In this document: positions 19,469 to 26,450 of the stretch, piece after piece
Numbering within the stretch: the stretch's first letter is position 1
Layout of the letters: each line of letters begins with the position of its first letter
NCBI GenBank assembly: GCA_026982705.1
Contig: JALSGP010000047.1
Location: 1-36,661, forward strand
DNA: 36,661 nt
Source: Alphaproteobacteria bacterium
GTDB lineage: Bacteria; Pseudomonadota; Alphaproteobacteria; Geminicoccales; Geminicoccaceae
Direction of reading: 5' to 3'
Translations under genes and position numbers: made by a program
The notes under the pieces: model-generated
Told to the model about the DNA's origin: nothing
Databases searched by the model: none
Seen by the model: the letters and a program-made list of their open reading frames with translations, nothing else

Positions 19469-19690
19469 TCAGCCGGCGGCGGCCGGATCCGGCTCGTCCT
19501 CGCTCTCGCGGGCGAGGCGCACCGCCTCGCGGACGGTGCCGTCGTCGCCCACCTCGTTGGCGAGGATCAGCGCGAGCCGGGCGAAGAAACGCAGCGCCCG
19601 CCGCTCGTCGAGGTCGCGGCAGGCCTCGACGATGGCGGCATAGGTGCCGTCGAAGTCGACGAGACGCGGCTCGGTGCGGGGCGTGCTCAT
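19469..19690 (-). CDS. DUF2783 small protein
   Basis: This 73-aa protein resembles DUF2783 (PF10932), short helical proteins that I know as frequent neighbours of FAD-dependent aromatic monooxygenases. The core is LVDFDGTYAAIVEACRDLD followed by a helix ending LALILANEVGDD. The ATG at 19688-19690 overlaps the monooxygenase stop (ATGA), so the pair is translationally coupled and probably works together. No catalytic motif is visible; a small partner or stabilising subunit is a reasonable guess only. Confidence 0.8.
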   Translation of the reverse strand: MSTPRTEPRLVDFDGTYAAIVEACRDLDERRALRFFARLALILANEVGDDGTVREAVRLARESEDEPDPAAAG

Positions 19691-21327
19691 CGGCCGTCCT
19701 CCCTGCCGATGGCTCTGAGCACGGCGGCGCGCAGCGCGTCCGGATCGGGCCGGCGCCAGCGCGCGGCCACGTGCTGATCGGGCCGGAACAGATAGGTGGT
19801 GCCCGGGGCGAGATCGTAGCGGCGGGTGAGCAGACCCTCCACGTCCACCAGATCGCGGCCGCGGTCGACGCCGGCGGTGAAGATCCGCACCGGTACCGGC
19901 AGATCCGCCACCGCCCGCCGCAGGGCCTCCACCTCCCCCGCCCCGGGCACGTGCATTACCACGAAGTCGCCGTCGAGGGCATGGAGGAGCCAGCTCCGGC
20001 GCCCCCCGCGGGCGACGGGGGCGTCGACGGCGGGGCTGCCGGGCCGCATGAAGGCCGGGAAGGAGTCGCGATCGGGCGTCAGCAGGGGCGAGCCGTCGTA
20101 GACCGCCGGCAGCGAGAGACGGCCACTGTTGACGAAGCGGCGGGCGAAGTCGAACCGTTCGGAGAGCTCCAGCACGGCATCCCTGAGCGCCCGCGGCCCC
20201 GCGCCCTTGGGGGTGATGAAGTCGGTGGAGCGGGTGGAGTTGAGGATGTTCTCGTCGGTGGCGGGGATGCGCTCGGCATCGTAGCTGTCCAGCAGGCTCT
20301 CCGGCGCCGTCCCCTCCAGCACCAGCGCCAGCTTCCAGGCGAGATTGTCGGCGTCCTGGATGCCGCCGTTGCCGCCGCGGGCGCCGAAGGGAGAGACCTG
20401 GTGGGCGGAGTCGCCGGCGAAGATCACCCGCCCGTGGCGGAAGCGCTCGAGCCGGCGGCACTGGAAAGTGTAGACCGACACCCACTCGATCTCGAAGGGC
20501 CGTTCGCCGAGCATCGCCCGCAGCCGCGGGACGACCCGTTCCGGCTTCTTCTCCTCCTCCGGATCGGCCTGCCAGCCGAGCTGCAGGTCGATGCGCCAGA
20601 CATTGTCGGCCTGCTTGTGGAGCAGCGCCGACTGGCCGGAATGGAAGGGCGGCTCGAACCAGAACCAACGCTCGGCGGGATAGTCCGCCTGCATGTGGAC
20701 GTCGGTGATGAGGAAGCGGTCCTCGAAGATCTGGCCGCGGAACTCGAGGCCCAGCATCTTGCGGACCGGACTCTTCGCCCCGTCGCAGGCGATCAGATAG
20801 CGGGCGTGGACGGCATAGGGGCCCTCCGGACTCTCCAAGGCCACCCGCACGCCGTCGTCGGCGGGCTCCACCCCCACCACCCGCGTCCGCCAGCGGATCT
20901 CGAGGTTGGGCTCGCGCTCGGCGGCATCCACCTCGTATTCCTCGAAATAGTACTGCTGCAGGTTGACGAAGGCGGGCATCCGGTGTCCCGGTTCCGGCAG
21001 CAGGTCGAAACGGTAGATCTCGCGGTCGCGGAAGAACACTCGCCCCACGTTCCAGGTGACGCCCTTCTCCAGCAGCCGCTCGCCGAGACCCAGCCGGTCC
21101 ATGATCTCGAGGGTGCGCTTGGACCAGCAGATGGCGCGGGAGCCGATGCTCACCGTGTCGTCGTCGTCCACCAGCAGCACCCGGCGGCCGCGGCGGGCGA
21201 GATCGAGGGCGAAGGCGAGGCCCACGGGGCCGGCCCCCACCACCACCGTCTCGTGCTCGGCCGCCGTGGACCTGCGGGCGTCGGGCGTGGGGCGATAGGC
21301 GAATCGGGGATAGGTGTAGGTGCCCAT
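19687..21327 (-). CDS. FAD-dependent aromatic monooxygenase (MhpA/PheA-like)
   Basis: This 546-aa class A flavoprotein hydroxylase probably acts on a phenolic or hydroxyphenyl acid with NAD(P)H and oxygen. The FAD GxGxxG is at residues 28-36 (VVVGAGPVGLAF). A DG motif lies in YLIACDGAKSPVR, and the second FAD motif is VIFAGDSAHQVSPFGARGGN. The last ~120 residues resemble the thioredoxin-like tail of this family. I start at the ATG at 21325-21327 because GGAGGGAGGAG precedes it directly. DUF2783 follows with an ATGA overlap. The substrate cannot be deduced. Confidence 0.87.
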   Translation of the reverse strand: MGTYTYPRFAYRPTPDARRSTAAEHETVVVGAGPVGLAFALDLARRGRRVLLVDDDDTVSIGSRAICWSKRTLEIMDRLGLGERLLEKGVTWNVGRVFFRDREIYRFDLLPEPGHRMPAFVNLQQYYFEEYEVDAAEREPNLEIRWRTRVVGVEPADDGVRVALESPEGPYAVHARYLIACDGAKSPVRKMLGLEFRGQIFEDRFLITDVHMQADYPAERWFWFEPPFHSGQSALLHKQADNVWRIDLQLGWQADPEEEKKPERVVPRLRAMLGERPFEIEWVSVYTFQCRRLERFRHGRVIFAGDSAHQVSPFGARGGNGGIQDADNLAWKLALVLEGTAPESLLDSYDAERIPATDENILNSTRSTDFITPKGAGPRALRDAVLELSERFDFARRFVNSGRLSLPAVYDGSPLLTPDRDSFPAFMRPGSPAVDAPVARGGRRSWLLHALDGDFVVMHVPGAGEVEALRRAVADLPVPVRIFTAGVDRGRDLVDVEGLLTRRYDLAPGTTYLFRPDQHVAARWRRPDPDALRAAVLRAIGREDGR

Positions 21328-21402
21328 CTCCTCCCTCCTCGGCAGTGCGGGCCGCACGCCGGACTCATAGGCGGGCGCGGAGAAAGTTTCAAATGAAACC
21401 TA

Positions 21403-21669
21403 TTACCCCGATCCCGGTCCGGCCCGCTTCTCCACCAGCACCACGAAGGTGCCGCCCCGCGCCTCCACCGAGAGCAGGCGATGGCCCGAGGCCTCGGCAT
21501 AGGCCTCCACGTCCTCCGGCGTCTGGGGATCGGTGGCGAGCAGGCAGATGCGGGTTCCGGCCTCCACCAGCATCAGCGCCTGGCGCAGCCGGACGAGGGG
21601 CAGCGGACAGGCGAGTCCGCGCGCGTCCACCAGCACCGCTCCGCCGCCGTCGCGCCCGTCGTCGATCAC
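21403..21669 (-). CDS. TusA-like sulfurtransferase
   Basis: This 88-aa protein of the SirA/TusA family carries the active-site motif in VDARGLACPLPLVRLR, with the persulfide cysteine at Cys21 (CPxP). Such proteins relay sulfur for tRNA thiolation, molybdopterin synthesis or sulfur oxidation. The GTG at 21667-21669 begins an acidic leader. It lies between the CARF-RelE gene (71 bases upstream) and the monooxygenase (75 bases downstream), all on the minus strand. No tusBCDE or dsr genes are nearby, so its partner is unknown. Confidence 0.85.
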   Translation of the reverse strand: MIDDGRDGGGAVLVDARGLACPLPLVRLRQALMLVEAGTRICLLATDPQTPEDVEAYAEASGHRLLSVEARGGTFVVLVEKRAGPGSG

Positions 21670-21740
21670 GGTCCGCCTCCCGCACCCTCGCGGCGGATGT
21701 CGTCCACCCGCCGCGGCGGGACAAGGGAGGAGCGCGGAGA

Positions 21741-22835
21741 TCAGTCGTGCCAGTCCACGTCTTCGATCACGAAGGTGTCGTGCTCGAAATGCCCGAAACC
21801 GCGGAGGGCGCCGTGGGTGTGGGTCACATCGAATTCGTGCGTGGCCGGGGGGCGGGGATCACCCGCGAGTGGCTTGAAGTCCAGACCTTGCAGATTCACG
21901 CCCGTCGCCAGACACCGCGCGAGTTGATCCACCCGGCGATTGAACGCATGGAGCGCATTCACGTCGAGCTCCCCGATCCGGTCCGCGAGCCTCCTCGCGT
22001 ACGTGATCCGGCTCCCGAAAGGCGGCGGCTGCAACGCCTTCCGGTAGAGCGTCTCCCGCGCCCGCCGCCACAGCAGCTCGCCCCATTCCGTGAGCATGGC
22101 CCCGCCGTCCACCTCCACCCACAGCGCCTCGGGGAGCCGGCGCCGCCGCGGCTCCGCCGCCGGCACCGGCAATCCCAGGGCGAGGGCCCGGAAGACCTCC
22201 ACCTGTTCGGCAAAGAGCGCGTGGTCGACGGTGATGGGCATGCGCGGGATGGTCACGCAGCGGTGGGTGCGTTCGAAGATGTAGAAGACCTCGCCGCCGC
22301 GGAGCATGGCGTAGGCCTGGAGGAACCCGTTGATGGCCTTGAAGCCGCCGGAGAGGTTGAAGAGAATCTCCGTCCATCCTCCCTCGCCCAGCCACCCGTC
22401 CAGTTCCCGCACCAGCGCCGTCAGACCGTAGCGCAGATCCTCGGGCGAACGGAGCGACAGGCCCCCGGGCGCGATCACCTCCTGCACGCCACATCCCCGC
22501 CGCTCCAGCCATTCCCGCACCAGCCCGGCGGCCTTCCGGCCGAGCCAGGTGTCGGTGGTGACGAGGAGGTGCGTCCCACCCTGCCGCGGGTCCGGAAAGC
22601 GGGCGAGCAGGCCGTTGAGCTCGGCGGAAAGCCGCCGGACATCCTTGGGCCCGGCCGAGGCGAGACGGCTCGTCGCCCGTGCCACGGCCCGGTTCAGACG
22701 GAGCCGCTCCCCCTCGGGAAGGTTCCGGACCTCCTCTTCGGTCCGATTGGCGTGGGCGATCAGCGCCCTCCGATCCTCGTCGCCGCTCGTATTGGTGAGG
22801 ATGCTGGTCCCACAGGTGGTGACGACGATCCGCAC
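21741..22835 (-). CDS. CARF-domain protein (APE2256 family) with RelE/HigB-like C-terminal domain; Cami1-like
   Basis: The 364-aa product starts at a GTG (22833-22835) with GGAGGAGG 6 bases upstream. Residues 1-195 are a CARF fold of the Cas_APE2256 type: a first strand IVVTTCGTSILTN (3-15), a second strand HLLVTTDTW (89-97), and the ligand-loop motif ILFNLSGGFKAINGF (157-171). CARF domains bind cyclic oligoadenylates made by type III CRISPR Cas10. Residues ~232-262 (ALWVEVDGG, LTEWGELLW) look like a small winged-helix segment. Residues ~286-364 look like a RelE/HigB toxin: helices, then FKPLAGD (320-326), THEFDV, LRGFGHFE and a final VIEDVDWHD; HigB toxins have PLKGD and end in a DYH-like motif. 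A CARF-RelE fusion is known as Cami1, a ribosome-dependent mRNA interferase activated by CRISPR signalling. No cas genes, CRISPR array or antitoxin are in this window. CARF is secure; RelE is my reading of motifs. Confidence 0.83.
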   Translation of the reverse strand: MRIVVTTCGTSILTNTSGDEDRRALIAHANRTEEEVRNLPEGERLRLNRAVARATSRLASAGPKDVRRLSAELNGLLARFPDPRQGGTHLLVTTDTWLGRKAAGLVREWLERRGCGVQEVIAPGGLSLRSPEDLRYGLTALVRELDGWLGEGGWTEILFNLSGGFKAINGFLQAYAMLRGGEVFYIFERTHRCVTIPRMPITVDHALFAEQVEVFRALALGLPVPAAEPRRRRLPEALWVEVDGGAMLTEWGELLWRRARETLYRKALQPPPFGSRITYARRLADRIGELDVNALHAFNRRVDQLARCLATGVNLQGLDFKPLAGDPRPPATHEFDVTHTHGALRGFGHFEHDTFVIEDVDWHD

Positions 22836-22868
22836 GGCGCCCTCCTCCCCCGGCCCGGCCGTCCACGG

Positions 22869-22878
22869 GGTGATCACC
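22869..22878. repeat. Palindrome in the CARF-RelE/xthA divergent intergenic space
   Basis: GGTGATCACC is a perfect 10-bp palindrome, with CAC on one side and GTG on the other nearly extending it. It lies 34 bases upstream of the CARF-RelE start and about 97 bases before xthA. It could be an operator, but a chance palindrome in GC-rich DNA is possible. Confidence 0.25.
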
Positions 22879-22974
22879 GTGTCTTCCAGCAGAGGACGGG
22901 CGGGAGGTCCAGCCCGGCTTGCCGAGGCGACGGGGTGGGGGCAGTCTCCGGGCGGGAGCTGAGGCGGAGGCCCC

Positions 22975-23775
22975 GTGCGGCGGGTGGTGGCGAGCTGGAA
23001 CGTCAATTCCGTCAAGGCCCACCTCGAGGTGGTGCGCGACTGGCTCGCCCGGGTGCGGCCCGACGTGCTGCTGCTGCAGGAGCTCAAGTGCCCCGAGGAG
23101 GCCTTTCCCCACGAGGCCTTCGCCGAACTCGGCTATCACGCCGCCGTGCGCGGCCAGCGCGGCTTCAACGGCGTCGCCATCCTCGCCGTCGAGCCGGTGG
23201 AAGTGCTGTACCGGGACCTGCCGGGCGATGCGACGGACCGTCAGGCCCGCTACATCGAGGGCCGCACCTGCGGGCTCAGGGTGGCCTCCGTCTACGCACC
23301 CAACGGCAATCCGCCGGAGTCCGACCGCTTCGCCTACAAGCTCGCCTGGCTCGCGCGCATGCGCGCGCACGCGACGGCGCTGCTGGAGGGCGACGAGCCG
23401 CTGGTGCTGGGCGGCGACTGGAACGTGATCCCGGAGGAGGTGGACTGTCACGATCCGGAGGCGTGGGCGGAGGACGCCCTGTTCCGGCCGGAGAGCCGCG
23501 CCGCCTTCCGCGCGCTCCTCCATCTCGGGCTCTACGACGCCTTCCGCGTCCGCCACCCGGAGGACCGGGCCTACACCTTCTGGGACTATCAGGGGCGCGC
23601 CTTCCAGCTCGACCACGGCATCCGCATCGACCACCTGCTGCTGGGGCCGCTCGCCGTCGACCGGCTGGAGGAGGCGTGGATCGACCGCGAGCCGCGCGGG
23701 CGCCGCAACACCTCCGACCACACGCCCGTCCTCGCCCGTCTCGACGTGCCCGGGCGGTGGGAGTGGGAGCCTTGA
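22975..23775 (+). CDS. xthA: Exodeoxyribonuclease III / AP endonuclease
   Basis: This 266-aa endonuclease/exonuclease/phosphatase-fold enzyme repairs abasic sites and blocked 3' ends. It shows ASWNVNSV with Asn9, LLLQELKCP with Glu36, YAPNGNP, GGDWNVIPEEVD and the C-terminal IDHLLL plus NTSDHTPV. The start is GTG at 22975 with GGAGG upstream. It is divergent from the CARF-RelE gene and overlaps a DUF1330-like gene by TTGA. A 22-base perfectly alternating purine-pyrimidine tract lies inside it at 23352-23373. Confidence 0.95.
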   Translation: MRRVVASWNVNSVKAHLEVVRDWLARVRPDVLLLQELKCPEEAFPHEAFAELGYHAAVRGQRGFNGVAILAVEPVEVLYRDLPGDATDRQARYIEGRTCGLRVASVYAPNGNPPESDRFAYKLAWLARMRAHATALLEGDEPLVLGGDWNVIPEEVDCHDPEAWAEDALFRPESRAAFRALLHLGLYDAFRVRHPEDRAYTFWDYQGRAFQLDHGIRIDHLLLGPLAVDRLEEAWIDREPRGRRNTSDHTPVLARLDVPGRWEWEP

Positions 23776-24107
23776 GCGCGTATATCCTGCTGGAGATCGA
23801 GGTGCACGATCCGGAGGCCTATCGCGCCTATGCGGCACGGACGCCGGAGCTGGTGGCGCGCTTCGGCGGACGCTTTCTCGTGCGCGGCGATGCCGAGGCG
23901 CTGGAAGGCGCGCCGCCGCGGCGCATCGTGCTGGTGGAGTTCCCGGACGAGGCGGCGGCGCGGGCGCTGTGGGAGAGTCCCGAATATCGGGAACTGGCGC
24001 GGATCCGCCACGCCGCCGCCCGCAGCCGGGCGCTGCTGCTCAGGAGCCCGCCGGCGGCGACGGCATCACCCGGGCCGGACGGGTGCGGATGCGGATCTCG
24101 CCGGTGA
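23772..24107 (+). CDS. DUF1330-family protein
   Basis: This ~111-aa dimeric alpha-beta-barrel protein of the DUF1330 family has YILLEIEVHDPEAYRAYAAR at the N-terminus. A central RIVLVEFPDEAAARALWESP and PEYRELARIRHAAA follow. The TTG start at 23772-23774 overlaps the xthA stop in TTGA. An in-frame GTG a little upstream is possible. The C-terminal ~20 residues (ending CGCGSRR) are outside the normal domain and overlap the convergent OsmC gene by 68 bases. Function unknown. Confidence 0.8.
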   Translation: MSAYILLEIEVHDPEAYRAYAARTPELVARFGGRFLVRGDAEALEGAPPRRIVLVEFPDEAAARALWESPEYRELARIRHAAARSRALLLRSPPAATASPGPDGCGCGSRR

Positions 24108-24546
24108 GGGTCCTGTGGACCGGACAGCGGTCGGCGATCTCCAGCAGGCGGGCCCGCTGGTCCGGCGCCAGATCCCCCTCCATCTCCACCACCCGCTCCA
24201 GCACCGTCACCCAGCCCTCGCGGCGCTCGCAATCCGCGCAGTCGCGGGCGTGGACGCGGCGGTGGGTGACGGCGCAGGAGAGGCGCCGCACCGGCCAGCC
24301 CCTGCGATCGGCGTAGAGACGCAGGGTCATGACGGTGCAGCTCGCGAGCGCTGCCGCCAGCAGCTCGTAGGGGTTGGGGCCGCGGTCGTCGCCGCCGGCC
24401 TCCCTGGGCTCGTCGGCCAGGAGCCGGTGCGGCCCCGCCAACACCTCCAAGGTGAAGCGCCCGGGCCCGTGCTCGCAGGCGATCACCGTGCCGCGGACGG
24501 GATGGACCCGCACCGGCCCCGCGCCCGCATCGCCGCTTCCGCTCAC
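24040..24546 (-). CDS. OsmC-family peroxiredoxin-like protein
   Basis: This 168-aa protein has the OsmC/Ohr fold, thiol peroxidases that reduce organic hydroperoxides. The two expected reactive cysteines are in LAAALASCTVMTLRLYA and IADRCPVHRTL. An HARDCADCERREG insertion adds two more cysteines, as in the OsmC type found beside or fused to alpha/beta hydrolases. The GTG at 24544-24546 overlaps the NUDIX stop (GTGA). It converges on the DUF1330 gene with a 68-base overlap. Confidence 0.88.
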   Translation of the reverse strand: MSGSGDAGAGPVRVHPVRGTVIACEHGPGRFTLEVLAGPHRLLADEPREAGGDDRGPNPYELLAAALASCTVMTLRLYADRRGWPVRRLSCAVTHRRVHARDCADCERREGWVTVLERVVEMEGDLAPDQRARLLEIADRCPVHRTLTGEIRIRTRPARVMPSPPAGS

Positions 24547-25055
24547 CGTCCCTCTCCCCGCTCCGGCCGCGGCGCCGACGTCTCCGCCGTCCCCTCCTCG
24601 CCCAGGAGTCCCGCCAGGCGGTCGAGAAAGGGGCGCTGGCCCGGGACGATACGGCGCCGGGCCTCCTCCAGATCGAACCAGGCGGCGCGGTCCACCTCCG
24701 GAAAGGCGGTCCGGCGGCCGGAGCCGGGCGGCCATTCCAGGGTGAAGGTGTTGCTGCGCAGCTCCGCCGGGTCGTAGTCGGCGGCGAAGGCCCAGGCCTG
24801 CACGATCTTGCCGGCGTGCTGGCGCACGCTGCCCAGCGGCCGGAAGGGCCCCTCCGGCGCGAAGCCCGTCTCCTCGCGGAACTCGCGCACGGCGGCCGCG
24901 AGGGCGTCCTCGCCGGGATCGATCTCGCCCTTGGCCAGCGACCAGACGCCGAGGTCCCGGCGGGCGAAGAAGGGACCGCCCGGGTGCACCAGCAGCACCT
25001 CGATGCGGCCGTCGCGGCGCCGATAGGGCAGCAGTCCCGCGCTCACCCGCGCCAT
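24543..25055 (-). CDS. NUDIX hydrolase
   Basis: This 170-aa NUDIX protein carries the box at residues 43-65 (GEIDPGEDALAAAVREFREE then TGF), fitting the GX5EX7REUXEEXGU rule. Such enzymes hydrolyse nucleoside-diphosphate-linked compounds. The opening MARVSAGLLPYRRRDGRIEV and WSLAKGEID resemble the small DUF4916/MutT-like subgroup with unknown substrate. I choose the ATG at 25053-25055 (GAGG upstream); a GTG directly before it is also possible. It lies 7 bases after the PEBP-like gene and overlaps the OsmC start. Confidence 0.9.
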   Translation of the reverse strand: MARVSAGLLPYRRRDGRIEVLLVHPGGPFFARRDLGVWSLAKGEIDPGEDALAAAVREFREETGFAPEGPFRPLGSVRQHAGKIVQAWAFAADYDPAELRSNTFTLEWPPGSGRRTAFPEVDRAAWFDLEEARRRIVPGQRPFLDRLAGLLGEEGTAETSAPRPERGEGR

Positions 25056-25062
25056 CACCGCC

Positions 25063-25611
25063 TCAGCGGGAACGTTTCTTCGCGTAGGTGCCCATCAGCA
25101 CCGCCTCGCCCAGCACGTGCCCCTCCATGGCCCGCTCGAGGGCGGCCCGGTCCGGCGTCCCGAGATCACCCAGGGGCGCATCGAGGGCGTAGAGCCGGAA
25201 GAAGTAGCGGTGGCGCCCCACGGGCGGGCAGGGGCCGCCCCAGGCGGGATCCCCCCAGTCGTTGCGCCCGCGGCGGGTGCCCGGCGGCAGTCCCCGCCGG
25301 TCGGCGTCCTCGGCGAGCCCGCGCACCTCCGCCGGCAGATCGTAGAGCACCCAGTGCACCCACACCACACGCGGCGCCCGCGGATCCGGCGCGTCCGGAT
25401 CGTCCACCACGAGGGCGAAGGCCCGGGTGCCCGCCGGCGGATCGGACCAGCGCAGCGGCGGCGAGACGTCCTCGCCCTCGCAGGTGTAGCGGACGGGAAT
25501 CCCGGCGCCGTCGGCGAAGGCCGGCGATTCGAGGGTGAAGGCCATGGCCGTGCCGCCCGGAAGGAACAGGACGGCGAGGGCGAGGGCGAGGGCGAGGAAC
25601 GACCTCGGCAC
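25063..25611 (-). CDS. YbhB/YbcL-type PEBP-like protein, exported
   Basis: This 182-aa protein of the phosphatidylethanolamine-binding/Raf kinase inhibitor-like family has a signal peptide (SFLALALALAVLFLPGG then TAMA). The core ligand-site motifs are CEGEDVSPPLRW, VVDDPDAPDP, WVHWVLYDLP and GPCPPVGRHRYFFRLYAL. The start is a GTG at 25609-25611 with GGGAGA upstream. The hydrophobic stretch is encoded by four tandem GGCGAG units (25573-25596). Bacterial members have no agreed role. Confidence 0.92.
   Translation of the reverse strand: MPRSFLALALALAVLFLPGGTAMAFTLESPAFADGAGIPVRYTCEGEDVSPPLRWSDPPAGTRAFALVVDDPDAPDPRAPRVVWVHWVLYDLPAEVRGLAEDADRRGLPPGTRRGRNDWGDPAWGGPCPPVGRHRYFFRLYALDAPLGDLGTPDRAALERAMEGHVLGEAVLMGTYAKKRSR
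25573..25596. repeat. Four perfect tandem GGCGAG hexamers
   Basis: Four in-frame copies encode alternating Ala-Leu in the signal peptide of the PEBP-like protein. A change by one unit would lengthen or shorten the hydrophobic core by two residues without a frameshift. Confidence 0.8.
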
Positions 25612-25624
25612 CGTCGGTCTCCCT

Positions 25625-26380
25625 TCAGTCGAGTCCCTCGAGGCGGTCGGCCAGCAGCGCCCCGCGGGAGGCCATCATGTAGAGGCCCATGTGGTGGGCG
25701 AGCTCGCGCGGATGGGCCGCCGTCTCCGGCAGCCCCAGCTCCCGCACCGTCTCCAGCGGCAGATCGTAGGTGCTGCAGGCGGGCTCGTAGACCACGACGT
25801 CGGCGAGCTCGCCCAGGAGGCGGTGGTTGCGGGCCGAGAGCGCCGTCAGCACGAAGTCCATCACGCAGATGTCGGTGCAGATGCCCACCACCACCAGCGC
25901 CCTGAGGTCGTGGACCAGGACCCAGTCGACGAAGCGATTGACGAAGAGCCCGTGGGCGCCGCGCACGTTGGCCGGCTCCATGGCGCCGACGAAGGTGTTG
26001 ATGCAGTCCTTGCGCAGCAGCGTCGCCTCCGGGCAGGTCTCGAGCCAGGCCAGCCGTGGCACCAGATTCTCCTCGCCGGTGCCGCGGATGCAGTGGGGCG
26101 GATAGGGCGGCTCCGGCCGGTCCGGTTCGTGGGTGTCCAGCGTGACGAAGATGGGCCGGTGCCGCTCGGCGAAGGCCCGGGCCAGCCGGTCCGTCTCCTC
26201 CACCATCCGCTCGATGTGCGCATCCGGCGCCGGGGGCGCGAGATTGCCGGCACCGGGCGTGCAGAAGCCGTTGACCTCGTCGACGATCACGAGCCCGCTG
26301 CGCTCGGGCAGGCGACGGGTTCCGAGCGCGACGGGCATCTGTGCGCGCAGTCCCGCGAGGAGCGTCTGTCGGTCCGCCAT
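25625..26380 (-). CDS. Isochorismatase-family cysteine hydrolase
   Basis: This 251-aa protein has the cysteine-hydrolase fold of nicotinamidases and isochorismatases. The expected triad is Asp34 (VIVDEVNGF), Lys124 (LLRKDCINTF) and Cys172 (GICTDICVMDF). The metal-site-like DTHEPDRPEPPYPPHC resembles nicotinamidase (DxHxxx) more than isochorismatase. The ATG at 26378-26380 has GGAGG 5 bases upstream. Nicotinamidase is a fair guess, but the substrate is not certain. Confidence 0.88.
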   Translation of the reverse strand: MADRQTLLAGLRAQMPVALGTRRLPERSGLVIVDEVNGFCTPGAGNLAPPAPDAHIERMVEETDRLARAFAERHRPIFVTLDTHEPDRPEPPYPPHCIRGTGEENLVPRLAWLETCPEATLLRKDCINTFVGAMEPANVRGAHGLFVNRFVDWVLVHDLRALVVVGICTDICVMDFVLTALSARNHRLLGELADVVVYEPACSTYDLPLETVRELGLPETAAHPRELAHHMGLYMMASRGALLADRLEGLD

Positions 26381-26450
26381 CGCCACCTCCTCCCTCGGCC
26401 GCGTTCCCGCCTAAGATGGTCACGACGGCGGGCCGGCCCAAGGCGGCGTC

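Noticed and set aside
21707-21720. CCCGCCGCGGCGGG palindrome after the CARF gene as a terminator
   Set aside because: It has no loop and no T-run, so it would not form a normal terminator hairpin; it may be simply GC-rich coincidence.
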